Source: Podocnemis expansa (taxonomy: Eukaryota; Chordata; Testudines; Podocnemididae). From it: a DNA stretch of 64,000 nt. Positions 46,350-57,355 of this stretch are shown here, piece by piece. Each line of letters starts with the position of its first letter. Within the stretch, counting starts at the first letter, position 1. The DNA is taken from assembly GCA_007922195.1 (NCBI GenBank), contig ML682007.1, forward strand, positions 20,016,998 through 20,080,997, written 5' to 3'. A model generated the notes under the pieces. That model was not told the origin of the DNA. It saw only the letters and a program-made list of their open reading frames with translations, and made no database searches. The position numbers and the translations under genes are program-made.

Positions 46350-47435
46350 ATGACAGCAACAGAGGCTGCAGTGGAAGAGACAGTGAAGATGATAGGATGT
46401 GGAAGCTGTGAGATGTGCATCATCTTGGAGGGGGTACCTCAAAAGAGCTTTGTATGTATGAAGTGACACCTCATAGAGCTGATGGAAGAGAAAATTAGAA
46501 GGTTGGAGGTGCAGGAGGAAACTCTGACTGAGTTTAGCTGCTGGAGCAGATGAATGAGGAGGCTGTAGGGAAAAACCCAGGCCTGCAGATGGAAGCAGGA
46601 CTGACCAACTCTGAAGGGAAAATGTTGGGTGAGGAAAGTGACCACTGGAAGCATGTGACTATGAGAAACTGGCAGAGGAAAAGACGGACCAGTGAAGGAG
46701 AAATAGAGTTCAAAAACAGCTTTGTGGGGTTGAAAAAATATGAAGGGACATAGTAGGTGAGTACTGAAAGTGAGAGGGCAAGGAAGAAAAGAGCAGCTAG
46801 TCCTCTACAAATAAATAGTGGATGAGCCAATGGATATACCACCAAATAAAACCCATAGAAGGATACAGGAGTGATTGCAGAGGATTGCAAATGAGAATTG
46901 TATAAGAGACGACTTGCAGCCAGAAATAACTGAGGATAGGCGGGAGGATTGCACTGTTATCATGAAAAGGGAAGTCTATGTAGCTGGGGACTCCCTGCTG
47001 AGAAGGACAGACAGACCTGTAACCAAAGCTGATCTGCAGAACAGAAGGGTTTGTTGCCTGCCAGGTGCTAAGATATGGGATAAGGACCTGAGGCTGAGGA
47101 GGATCCTAATAGGAGCAAGAAAGTATCCTCTGATTGGCTTTCATGTGGGTACAAATGATACAGCTAGATTCTCACTGGAATGTATCAAAGCAGACTATGC
47201 CAAACTGGGGAAGAATCTTAAGGAATTTGAGGCATTGGTGATTTTCACTGGGATTCTGCCTGTCCTTAGAGGAGAACAACAAAAATGTGACGAGATTCTG
47301 ATGATAAACAGATGGGTCAGGCAGCAGTGCAATGAGGGCTCCGAGATGTATGTGGTTAGTGGGTGTTCATGGACAGAGAGGACTGTTCTCTCAGGATGTA
47401 CTTCACCTGAAAAAAAGAGGGAAACAGACTTCTAG
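46350..47435 (+). pseudogene. CR1 ORF1: zinc-finger-like N-terminus and SGNH/esterase-like domain
   Basis: From ATG at 46350 the frame gives MTATEAAVEETVKMIGCGSC then EMCIILEGVPQKSFVCMK, the Cys-bearing start typical of CR1 ORF1. It stops at TGA 46464-46466, where a Cys codon (TGC) would continue KCHLIELMEEK. A frameshifted middle part (46550-46753) contains DHWKHVTMRNWQRKRR. From 46875 the original frame resumes with VYVAGDSLLRRTD (GDS block), NRRVCCLPGAKIWD and FHVGTNDTARFS (GTND block), the SGNH-hydrolase-like signature reported for CR1 ORF1. In CR1, ORF1 is thought to bind RNA or act at membranes; its esterase role is unclear. Inactive because of the stop and frameshifts. Confidence 0.82.
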
Positions 47436-47669
47436 GATGGAGGTTAGCACAACTTAGCTTTAAACTGGGGAATTGGGGGAAATGGTTGGGAGATGGCCGG
47501 GTAATCTCCATGCCTGATTTTAGCATTGAAAGGGAGGAAAATGGAATAAGAAAGGATACAGAATTGGGGAGCAGAATAGGCATTAAGAGGAAGAGTAGTA
47601 TAAATACCAGTCTCATAGATGATATTGGCAGTAGAACAACTGTGTCGAACTGGGAAAGGAACGTGAGTG

Positions 47670-48600
47670 AAGCCAAACAACAAAAATTAAAATGTTCGTA
47701 TACCAATGCGAGGAGCTTGAGTAACACCATGGAGAACCTAGAGCTACAGACACTACAGGGATAACAGAAACATGGTGAAATAGTAGTCATGACTAATGTA
47801 CAAGAATTCAAGGCTATGTACTGTTTAGGAACGATGTAAAGGCAAAGGTGATGGAGTGGTATAGACAGTAAATAAATTAGAAGTGATGGAAATAATAAGA
47901 CAGAGTCTGGCTGTGTAAAAGTCACATTGAGGAAGAAAACTACTAGAGTTCTCCTGGGATAATACTTGGAATGTGCTACAGACCACTGGACTCTGATTTG
48001 GACTTGGATAGAGATGTCTTTAAGGCCTTTAATGAAGTAATTACTACTGGGAACTTGTGATCATTGGAGACTTTAACTTCCCAGATATAGCTTGGAGGAC
48101 AGGTGTTAGTAGTAATAATAGGGCCCAGATTTTACTGGATGTATTAGATTATAGGAATTCCTTCACCAGTTATTGAATCAACAAGAGAGGATGTCATCTT
48201 AACCTTTGCATTGGTGAGTAGTGAGAAATTCATAGAAAAACTGGTTGGTGAGGACAACCTTGGTTCAAGTGACCGCGAGCTAATTCAGTTCAAACTTAAT
48301 GGAAGGATAAACAAAAATAAATCTGTGACTAGGGTCTTTGACTTCAATATGGCTAACTTTAAAAAAATTAAGGGAATTAGTAAGGGAAGTGGATTGGACT
48401 GAAGAACTCTTCAGTCTAAAGATGGAGGATGCTTGGAATAATTTCAAATCAACATTGCAGGAACTATCTGAAGCCTGCATCCCATGGAAAGGGGAAAAAT
48501 TCATAGAAATGTAGACCAAGGATAGATTGAGTTGTAGACCAAATTTAAGGGTTATAAACCAAGCTGGATGAGTAAGCATCTCAGACAGGTGATTAAGAGA
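47670..48600 (+). pseudogene. CR1 ORF2 endonuclease region, decayed
   Basis: Begins AKQQKLKCSYTNARSLSNTM, the standard CR1 endonuclease start (normally 'CLYTNARSL.NK..EL'). Further on, about 48058-48095 translates IIGDFNFPDIAW, the GDFN motif of the APE-type endonuclease that nicks target DNA. Around 48215-48400, IEKLVGEDNLGSSDRELIQF includes the SDH-like block (SDR here). Frameshifts separate these blocks and the middle is shortened, so no functional nuclease is expected. Confidence 0.78.
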
Positions 48601-50270
48601 AATCAGAAAGCCTACAAGGAGTGGCAGCTGGGTGGCGGGGTGGGGTGGGGGAGAGGATTAGCCAGGAAAGCTACCTCTTGGAGGTCAGAACATGTAGAGA
48701 TAAACTAAGAAAGGCCAAAAGCCAAGTGGAGTTGGACCTTGCAAAGGGAATTAAAATCAATAGGAAAAGGTTCTATAACTGTATAAATAGGGAGAAGACA
48801 AAGAAGGAAGAAGTGGGACCACTAACAGTGCAGATGGGAAGGAGGTTAAGGATAATCTAGGCCTGACCGAATATCTAAACAACTGTTTTGCCTCCATTTA
48901 TAGTGACAATAATGATGAGCTTGGGGATAGTAGTAGGGAGGCTAAAGGGAATGAGGATATGGAGGTAGAATTACGACATCCAAAACAGAAACTAAACTCA
49001 AATGGCTTAATGGGACTAAATCAGGGGGCCCAGATAATTCCCTCCCATAATATTAAAGGAACTGAGGCATGAAATTGCAAGCCCATTAGCAAGGATTTTT
49101 AATGAATCTGTAAACTCAGGGGTTGTTCCATGCGACTGGAGAATTGCTAACATAGTTCCTCTTTTCAAGAAAGGGGGAAAAAGTGAACTGGGTAATTATC
49201 AGCTTGTTTAGTTGACCTCAGTACTATGAAAGGTCATGGCAAAAATTTTGAAAGAGAAAGTAGTTAAGAATATTGCAGCTGTTGGTACCTAGGATAAAAC
49301 ACAACATGACTTTACAAAAGATAGGTGATGCCAGACAAACATGATCTCATTTTTTTGAGAAGATAGCAGATATTTTTTTGGATGAAGGGAATGCAATGTA
49401 TCTAATTTACTTCAATTCCAGTAAGGCATATGATATGGTTCCACATGGGAATTATTAGTTAAATTGGAAAAGGTGGGATTAATATGGAAATAAAAATGTA
49501 GAGAAGGAACTGGTTAATGGGGTGACAACAACAGATCCTACTGAAAGGTGAACTGCCAGGCTGGAAGGAGGTTACTAGTGGAGTTTGTCAGGGATCAGTA
49601 TTGAGACCAATCTTATTCAATGTTTTTATTACTGATCTTAGCACAAAAAAATGGGAATGTGCTAATAAAGTTTGTGGATATCACAAAGTTGGGAGATGTT
49701 GCCAATAGAGAGAAGGATCAGGATATCATACAGGAAGATCTGGATGACCTTGTAAACTGGAGTATTAGGAATAGGATGAAATTTAATAGTGAAAAGTGCA
49801 AAGTCATGCATGTAGGGACTAATAAGAATTTTTCCTGTAAGTTGGGGACACATCAGTTGGAAGTGACAGAGGAGGAGAAGGACCTGAGCATACTGGGTTT
49901 TCACAGGATGAAAAATGAGCAACCAACGTCATGTGGTCGTACAGTCCTAGGATGCATCAGCTGAGGTATTTCCAGTAGAGATAGGGAGGTGTTAGTACCT
50001 TTATACAAAGCACTGGTGAGACCACATCTGGAATATTGTGTGTAGTTCTGATCCTCTGTCTAAGGAAGATGGATTCAAATTGGACCAGGTGGAGAAAAGG
50101 GCTACAAGAATAATTCATGCCTTATGAGAGGAGACTTAAAGACTGTGGCTTGTTTAGCCTAGGCAAAAGAGGGTTGAGGGGAGATACGATTGCTCTCTCT
50201 AGATACATCAGGGATAAATATCAGGGAAGGAGGGGAATTACTTGAGTGCAGCACCAATGTGGACACAAGA
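48601..50270 (+). pseudogene. CR1 ORF2 reverse-transcriptase region, decayed
   Basis: The linker reads RNQKAYKEW.. then SYLLEVRTCRDKLRKAKSQV and INRKRFYNCINREKTKKE. RT blocks follow: NESVNSGVVPCDWRIANIVP then LFKKGGKSELGNY (about 49100-49200), VTSGVCQGSVLRPILFNVFI (about 49570-49630), KFVDITKLGDV where FADDTKLG is expected (about 49670), and VNWSIRNRMKFNSEKCKVMH (about 49755-49815). The catalytic DD pair is lost (DI). The C-terminal YERRLKDCGLFSL and GLRGDTIAL are at about 50120-50200. Multiple stops and frameshifts. Confidence 0.82.
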
Positions 50271-50664
50271 ATAAATGGATATAAACGATCCATCAGGAAT
50301 TTTAGACTTTAAATTAGATGCAGACTTCTAACCATCAGAGGAGTGAATTTCTGAAGTAGCCTTCCAAGGGGAACCGTGGGGGCGAAAAACCTAGCTGGCT
50401 TCAAAATTGAACTTGGCACATTTATGGAGGAGATTGTATGATGGGACTGCCTACTTTGGCAATTGATTGATCTTTGACTACTTGTGTTAGATATGCCAGT
50501 GTCCTGAGATAGGATATTAAATTGGGTGGGCCCTGAGTCATTACAGAGAATTCTTTCTTGGGTATCTGGCTCGTGAGCCTTGCCCACATGCTCAGGGTTT
50601 AACTGATCACCATATTTGGGGTTGGGAAGGAATTTCCCCCAGGGCAGATTGACAAAGGCTCGAG

Positions 50665-51024
50665 GGCTATGTCTACACTAGCAAATTAGTTCAAATTAAG
50701 GAGGCTTAATCTGGACTAATTTGATCCCTGTCTCTGCTAGACTTTGCAAACAGTTAGTTCAAACTAACTGCTTACTTTGAACTTTGTTCAAATTTTAGTT
50801 CGAACTAACATGATGTAGCCGTGCTAGTTTGAATTAAATAAGTTTGAACTAACTGCAGGTTTTTAGTTTGAATTAAAAAGTTAGTTCAAGCTAAAAAAAT
50901 GTGGTTAGTTTGAACTAAAAAGCTTGGGTTAGTTCAAACTAACCTGCTGTTAATTCAAACTAACTCTGAACTGCTGAGTTCAGACTAAGCAAGTCTGAAC
51001 TAAGCAGTTCAATGTAGACATAGC
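50665..51024. mobile_element. Palindromic MITE inside the CR1 3' UTR
   Basis: Left GGCTATGTCTACACTAGC; reverse complement of the right end GGCTATGTCTACATTGAAC. Arms are TTAGTTCAAACTAA blocks. CR1 3'-UTR sequence continues on both sides (AATTTCCCCCAGGGCAGATT before, GGTTTTTCACTTTCCTCTGC after), so it inserted after the CR1. TSD unclear (CGAG against CTAG). Confidence 0.88.
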
Positions 51025-51246
51025 CTAGGGGTTTTTCACTTTCCTCTGCAGCATGGGGAACGGCTCCCTTGCTGGTGGATTCTCTGTAGCTTGAAGTCTT
51101 TAAAGCGTGATTTGAAGACTTTAATAACTCAGTCATAGGCTAGAAGTTTACAAGAGTGGATGGGTAAGGTCTTGTGACCTGCATGGTTCAGGAAGTCAGA
51201 CTAGATGATCATACTGGTCCCTTCTGACCTTAGAGTCTATGAATCT

Positions 51247-52260
51247 GCGTGTTCACATCCAGAAAGCCCAGCCACCAAGTCACATTGCGCTTCTTTCCAG
51301 CATTAGCTCATGTTGTTGCGGTAACACAGCATCCTGGCCTGTCACCTCGGAGAGACAACGTGCCAAGGTCTTTTTTCTCAGAGAAACCTACTCTGCTTCT
51401 GCTGGCTTCTTCCCTGCTTTGAATACTCTAAAACCCAATAAATAATGTCCTGGACTCCCCACCACAATGCCAGATAATTCTGTAGGGAACTGTCTGACTA
51501 GTTCATCGAAGTTCCAGTGTTCCCAAAGGCAGGAGTTGGACAGGTGGCGACTGTTTCACAGCACAGGGAAACTGGGGTGAGTCAAAGACTACTGGCTCCC
51601 GTGACTGTTTCCTGTTTGTACAAATCAGTACAGGGAACTGGGGGTGGAAGGAGGGACAACAGAACTGAGTGTCACAAACTGCAAGGAAGTTGCATGTCAT
51701 TGGTGATTATTTTCCTGGTATTTGGTGAATTCCCAAGCTATTATAGGACCATTGCCTCGTTTCTATCCTGGGTGTGTCAAGGATTTATCCAAACAGCCCC
51801 CTCAACCCTGCTGAAAGCTAATTCCAACCATTTAATTAAAAAGCCCATTGTACTGTCAGAAACAGTTTGTGCTGCAGAAGCAATTATCTGCAAATTGGTC
51901 ATTATCAGAATTAAAATACCATTTTGCAAGCATGCAAACAGCCTGAGGCAGAAGTTCCTCTATGGGTGATAATGGCTCTCCTTTATCAGGCATTATTGCT
52001 GGGTGATACTGTTTGTGGTCTGAAATGAAATGGCAACAGCACTCTACTGAGTTATGGGAGGAATGAGCTTCATATGTACTTTGGAGAGCTCTTCCTAATA
52101 GAGTTTGATGGCTTTAAATGCCAGCCTTTAAAAATCTTATACTAGAGACTCTCTGTGGATGGAGCAAATCATTTGTAGTGAATAATTTACTCAGTGAGTG
52201 TAGCCTCTTTTTCTGCTCATGGATTGTGATTTCCTTAGATTTATTTATTACTCAAACCTG
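51247..52260. other. Unique-looking stretch
   Basis: No gene was recognised. About 51775-51970 has no transposon marks and contains TTTAATTAAA and CAATTATCTGCAAATTG, so it is a candidate non-coding conserved block. The 150-residue frame there has no family features. Confidence 0.35.
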
Positions 52261-52271
52261 CTTGACAAATA

Positions 52272-52445
52272 GAGCAAGGATCTTGTGGCACTTAAAGACT
52301 CTAAGAGCTCTTCAAAGCGTCTGATGAAGTGGGATATTCTCCCATGAAAGCTCATGCGATGAATAAATTTGTTAGTCTTTAAGTCCACAAGACTCCTTGC
52401 TTTTTTTTGCTTTACTAGATTAACATGGCTGCCCCTTTGGAACTA
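52272..52445. mobile_element. PLE terminal unit with intact hammerhead-like core, perfect TSD
   Basis: A short minus arm (about 52272-52305, GAGCAAGGATCTTGTGGCAC) is followed by a plus arm (52308-52445). The plus arm has CTGATGA (52321-52327), stem GTGGGA (52329-52334) with TCCCAT (52340-52345) and GAAA (52346-52349). The usual tail follows, with TTTGTTAGTCTTTAAG and a CCCCTTTGGAAC end. CTTGACAAATA flanks both sides (52261-52271, 52446-52456), a perfect 11-bp TSD. Confidence 0.92.
52321..52349 (+). ncRNA. Hammerhead-ribozyme-like core
   Basis: CTGATGA, a 6-bp stem (five Watson-Crick pairs and one G-U) closed by the loop TATTC, then GAAA. This is the invariant part of a hammerhead ribozyme on the element's sense strand. 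Hammerheads are published in Penelope-like elements. I could not place helix III or the cleavage site confidently (GC-TCAT-GC follows GAAA but lacks the expected UH), so activity is unproven. Confidence 0.5.
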
Positions 52446-52456
52446 CTTGACAAATA

Positions 52457-53749
52457 TCTCTTGAGATTTTCTCACTGATTTATCCTGACTATCCAGAATC
52501 TATGTGATGCTGCTCAGTTGTGATTGGCAAGGTAAATCACAGAGCATCATTTTGTTTCCTGGTTGGATGAATTCACAAATGCATCAAGTGGCACAAAAAC
52601 GTGTGCATTTCAATTTTACACGTCCTTTCTGTGAACATGTCTGTAAAGAGAATATGATGATCCCAAAGAGCAGGTTGAATAAAACTTTGGCATCTGAGAA
52701 GACCAGAGCCTTAGGGCCTTCTATATATATGGGTTTCTGTATAAGAATTAAGCCCTTGAAAGACAAAACCCCTCAGAAATAAATACAGCACAGCAGCCCA
52801 CCTGTGGAAAAGCCCCTTGGCAGTTTACTTATGAAATCTCTGAGGTATTAACACCACAGAATATCCATTATTCCCATGTTTTAGTTTTCACAGCATGGCA
52901 CTGGTGCTCACTGGGGGCAGATGCAGATTATGTTGCCCTTCCCATGTCCTCATCCCCCCCAGATGGCAAACAGCTGGAATTTTTGAGCCAGGCACCAGCA
53001 GGAACGTGAAAATCAATTTCTGCCCTGAGAGATTCTAAGGCCTGCTAACAATTTCTCTTTAGCTCACATGCTTTTCATACAGATGGCACCTTCTGCTAAA
53101 ATGCCAACATGGACAATGTCTTTCTGATTACAAGCAGAGACAGAAGATGTGCTGCCTCTTTCGAGTGTCCTCTATGAAACCAATGACTCTCTCCTGCTGA
53201 ACAGCCTGTACATCACTCTGGGGGATAAAGGCCTTGCTCACCGAGCACTGTTTCTTGTAACTCAGCTGTAGCACAGATCCTGGCTTGCTTTTGTGTCCTT
53301 TGATGGAGCTTCTTGCACAAATGAGTTTGATTAGACTTGGGACAGTATACAAAACTAAAGTTTTTACAAATTGTTCTTATGTTTTAGTGCCAGAAAGGGC
53401 CATTATGATCATTTAGTTTGACTTCCTGTCTAGCACAGCCAATATTATTTCACCTACTAATTCCAGCATCAAGCCCATAGCTTGTGGTTGAGCTAGAGCA
53501 TGTTTTCAAAAGCCATCACATCCGTTGGTAGAGAGTTTCTATGGTTACATCCACATGCACCACAACCTGTATGAAAACACCTGATAGATATAGTAAAGAT
53601 GGGTTTGAGCATAGACAAATTTAGATCTAGTGTAGGGTGACCAGCTTTTGATTCAGACCCTTCTTTGACGTATCACTACTATCAGATAGACTTTTAGCAC
53701 CTGCATCCAAAGGCCCTACTCTGCACCAAGGAGTACACATTGTTTCTGG
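52457..53749. other. Non-coding stretch with an old CR1 tail
   Basis: No gene was recognised. At about 53385-53520 AGTGCCAGAAAGGGCCATTA, TGATCATTTAGTTTGACTTC and CTGTCTAGCACAGCCA resemble a CR1 3' tail in minus orientation. Confidence 0.45.
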
Positions 53750-54289
53750 AGTGCTTTTTTTCAAACCACAGGTTGCAGCCCAGTACTGGGTCACAGCCCC
53801 TCAGGTACAGGGTTGTGGTGCCTCCTCTCCATCCCCAGGCATGCACCAGAAAGAAGCTGCCCAGAGAAGCCCCTCTCTGTGGCGTACCTAAGGGACCACC
53901 TACCCCAGCTGAAAGAAGCCACTCAGTGGCTCATTTTGGCAGCAGCTGGGGCTGGGGTTCCCAGGGACACCAGGGAAAAATGCCGCTCTGGGCTTCTTTT
54001 GGTGGTGACCCTGGAGGGTCTCCTTCCCAGGCATGGTTGCCATAGTATTTTCAGGTGGCCTCTTGTTTTTGATGGAGGGGGCCACCTGCACAGCTGAGAG
54101 CTTGGGGAGGAGGAACTGGCATGGAGTTTGGCAAGGATTGCACACAGGCGCCAGGGCCTGTGCCTGAGGCTGGCAGAGGGTGGGGAGGGGGGTAGGAGGC
54201 CTGTGCCCCCAAGGGTGTAATTGTTATGTTGTGAGCATAAATGATTTTTTTCACCCAGGTCCTGAGGAAAAAAAGTTTGAAAACCACTG
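53750..54289. mobile_element. hAT-type element, weak left end
   Basis: The right end is AAAAAGTTTGAAAACCACTG; the left end AGTGCTTTTTTTCAAACCAC is its imperfect inverse, followed by CAGCCCAGTACTGGGTCACA. The interior is GC-rich. No convincing TSD; left boundary approximate. Confidence 0.65.
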
Positions 54290-54438
54290 GGTCTAAAGCT
54301 ATTTGCCTCCCTGCTTCAGACATGCTAGAAGCCATGGAACTGTTTGTACTCTTTTTAAAGATGAATGTTAGGGATGGGTATGTCTCATTGAAATTTCAGA
54401 TGAAAAGTGGAAGAAAGGCCTGTGTACCCGGACACTTA

Positions 54439-55077
54439 GGCCACGTCTACACTACAGACTCTTTGCTCAGGGGTAGATGTGAAAAACAGCACCCCCTGCA
54501 GTGTAGTTATACTGATGTAATCCCCATGTAGACAGAGCTGTATGCGGCGCTGTAACTAGGAATTTCAGCGTCCGGGGCACCTTCCGCTCGGAAAACGCCC
54601 CTTATAATGAGCGGTACCTGGAGCAAGTGGCGCAGAACGTGCCCTTTAATAGAGCAGCGAAACGGAGCTACTCTGGGGCAAAGCCCCTTTTGCTCCACCC
54701 TAGTTACGGCCCTGGCTATGTGGATCAGGGACGCTTCTGTAACTAGACTGGCAGGAGAAGCTCTGCCCAGGGCTTAACTGAGAGAGACACAGGGCCCAGG
54801 GCCAATCGGCCGGTCAGGGCCCCTGTGGTGGTAGGATGGAGTGGGCCAGTCCAGAGGCCGGGGTACACAATTCCACCCTGCCCCTTGCCTTTGGCTGACT
54901 GCTAAATGCAGAGAGGGGCAGTGGGGTCCACAGGTCCGTGAGGCCCAAAACGGTTGCCCCGTTGGCCCCTCTACCTTCCCAGGATGGCCTTGGATCTGCC
55001 ATTAGAATAGTGCAGTCTTCACTAAAATGCTACAGCAACCCAGCTGCATCAGTGCCACTGTATGTGAAGACAAGCCC
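54439..55077. mobile_element. Harbinger-like MITE with TTA TSD and nested hAT
   Basis: Left GGCCACGTCTACACTACAG; reverse complement of the right end GGGCTTGTCTTCACATACAG. TTA flanks both ends (54436-54438, 55078-55080). The interior is interrupted by a hAT element at 54545-54714 and holds other GC-rich sequence. Non-coding. Confidence 0.7.
54545..54714. mobile_element. Short hAT-type element (GTAACTAGG family)
   Basis: Left CGGCGCTGTAACTAGGAATT; reverse complement of the right end CAGGGCCGTAACTAGGGTGG. Flanks GCTGTATG (54537-54544) and GCTATGTG (54715-54722) match at 6 of 8. Same termini as 9347-9729 with a different interior. Confidence 0.7.
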
Positions 55078-55973
55078 TTACTCTGCAACACGTTGAAGTG
55101 TAACCCTGCCCTGCACAAACTTTTTTAGAGTAAGCTAGATCAAAGAACATTCTGGAAATAGCACGTCATGGCAGCAGGGTCCACGCTGATACTTAGTGCA
55201 TGGAAACTTGCTGTGAATTAAGGGCTGGTGTAGACAAGCCCTAACAGCTCACTGCCCAAAGCCCTTGGCGAGGAAAGCCATAACAGAGACACTGGCCTTG
55301 GATGTCTGAACTACTGTTGTTCAAGACTCAAATCGGGAGACAGAGGCTTTCTGCTCCTTGTTTAACTTCTCAATTTTGAGCCCAGTTAGGGACTGGTTTG
55401 GCCCCCAGTGTAAGTTAAAAGAGCCACAGAACTGCTCTAAACTACACTGACATGCTTCATCCATGCTTCTTCCCAGGCCAGTCCCTGGTGGATGCTGTAA
55501 CATCACTGGTGAGCTGTATGCCTCCTCTGGATTCCTCCTACATCTGTGGACATCCAGGGTAATAAGTTCAGCTGCTTTTACAGCTCTGTAATGCTTCCAA
55601 AGCAGCACAAAGAAGTTGAAAAGAAACCCTAGAATCAGGCCCACTAAGAGCCAGATTTTGATAAGCCCCTGAATTCCTCCAGGTGGGGACAGATTTCCAG
55701 AAGAGTTCAGCTCCTATTCAGGCACCCGGATAAGTGGTCAGGTTTTTGAATGAGCCTCAGTTTATTGGTTCCTTCTGGGGTCTGAGCTGCTTTGAACATC
55801 TGGCCTCTTGGAGTGGCCCTGGAAGAATTACTGTAATTCATTGCTTCAGTAAACAGCCTTTTCTTCTCTCTAACTCTGTGAAGCAATTCCATTTTGGGGG
55901 AGTCTTGCGAGGAAGATCAATTATCAGATCTGAAGTGTTCCAAAGATTTGCATAAGCCACTTCAGTGCCAGTT
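55078..55973. other. Non-coding stretch
   Basis: No gene was recognised. 55150-55245 ends GGTGTAGACAAGCCCTAACA, another MITE-type right end without an identified left partner. Confidence 0.4.
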
Positions 55974-57355
55974 AGAATCATAGGGTTGGAAGGGACCTCA
56001 TGAGGTCATCTAGTCCAACCCCCTGCAAAAAAAGCAGGACCACTCCCACTAAATTATCCCAGCCAGGGTTTTGTCTATCCGAGCTTTAAATATCTCCAAA
56101 GATGGAGATTCCACCTCCTCCCTAGGTAGCCCATTCCAATGCTTCACCACCCTCCTAGTAAGAAAGTTTTTCCTAATATCCAACCTTGACCTCCCCAGCT
56201 GCAACTTGAAATCATTGCTCCTTGTTCTGGCTTCTGTTGCTACAGAGAACAGCCGAGCTCCATCTTCCTTAGAGCATCCCTTCAAGTAGTTGAAGGTTGC
56301 TATCAAATCCCCCCTCAGTCTTCTCTTCTGCAGGCTAAATAAGCCTAGTTCCTTCAGTCTTTCTTCATAGGTCTTATGCTCCAGCCCCTTGATCATTTTT
56401 GTTGCCCTCCACTGGACTCTTTCTAATTTGTCCACATCCTTTTTGTAGTGGGGAGCCCAAAACTGGACACCGTATTCCAGATGCGGCCTCACCAGTGCTG
56501 AATAGAGGGGAACAATCACATCCCTCGATCTGCTGGTAACGTTTCTTCTGATGCAGCCCAGTATGCCATTGGCCTTTTGGCAGCAAGAGCACACTGTTGA
56601 GTCATATCCAGCTTCCCATCCACCATAACCCTCAGGTCCTTTTCTACAGTGCTGCTATTTAGCTGATCACTCCCCAGCCTGTAGCAGTGCATGGGTTTTT
56701 TCCATCCCAAGTGCAGGACTTTGCACTTGTCCTTGTTGAACCTCATGAAATTTCTACTGGCCCACTGCTCCAATCTGTCAAGGTCTCTCTGAATCCTATC
56801 CCTAGCCTCCAGCATGTCTACTGTTCCCCCCAGCTTGGTGTCATCCACAAACTTACTGAGTGTGCAACCTATCCCATCATCCAGACCATTAAAGAAAATG
56901 TTTAACAGAACTGGCCCCAGGACCGACCCTGGGGCACTCCACTTGTTACTGGTTTCCAGCTAGACATGGAGCCATTGATTCCTACTTGCTGAAACCGTTG
57001 ATCTAGCCAGTTCTCTATCCACCTTTCTGTCCACATATCCAACCCATACTTCCTTAACTTGCTGATGAGAATGCTGTGGGAAACTATATCAAAAACCTTG
57101 CTAAAGTTGAGGTATATCACATCAACGGCTCTTCCCGAATCCACAAATCCAGTTATCTCATCATAGAAGGCAATGAGGTTGGTCAGGCACAATTTACCCT
57201 TGGTGAATCCATGCTGACTGCTCCTGATCACTCTATTTTCCTCCAAGTGTTTCAGGATGGATTCTTTGAGAACCTGCTGCATGATTTTTCCAGGGATTGA
57301 GGTGAGGCTGACAGGTCTGTAAGTCCCCGGAGCCTCCTTTTTCCCTTTCCCCTTG
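55974..57355 (-). pseudogene. CR1 LINE, 5' truncated, well preserved RT and 3' UTR
   Basis: Minus-strand CR1. From 57355: RPVSLTSIPGKIMQQVLKES, SQHGFTKGKLCLTNLIAFYD, VIYLNFSKVFDIVSHSILIS (motif A region, NFSKVFD where DFSKAFD is usual), [11 protein letters not shown] (motif B), [11 protein letters not shown] (catalytic motif C with FVDD), [53 protein letters not shown] and [14 protein letters not shown]. The 3' UTR ends in AGAATCATAGGGTTGG-type sequence at 55974. Long open segments (126, 110 and 181 residues) with only a few frame breaks suggest it is younger than the 46.1-kb copy. It encodes no endonuclease because of 5' truncation. Confidence 0.9.

Larger units (their letters stand above)
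46102..51246 (+). mobile_element. Near-full-length CR1 LINE, decayed, MITE in 3' UTR
   Basis: Plus-strand CR1 retrotransposon with 5' leader (about 46102-46349), ORF1 (46350-47435), ORF2 endonuclease and RT (about 47670-50270) and a 3' UTR ending TCTATGAATCTG near 51246. The 3' UTR is split by a palindromic MITE (50665-51024); without it the element is about 4.8 kb, near full CR1 length. Parts of the 3' UTR I recognise: GGGAAGGAATTTCCCCCAGG, GGATTCTCTGTAGCTTGAAG and GACTAGATGATCATACTGG. Many stops and frameshifts make it inactive. The 5' boundary is a guess set by the hAT TSD. Confidence 0.88.

Noticed and set aside
47356..47925. 189-residue minus-strand frame
   Set aside because: Antisense to CR1 ORF1/ORF2, whose plus-strand motifs are recognised.
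51517..51969. 150-residue plus-strand frame
   Set aside because: No domain or family likeness was recognised and no splice context was evaluated; not called as a gene, though the DNA may be conserved for other reasons.
52321..52349. Claim of an active hammerhead ribozyme
   Set aside because: Core residues fit, but helix III, helix I and the cleavage triplet could not be placed confidently, so only a hammerhead-like core is reported.
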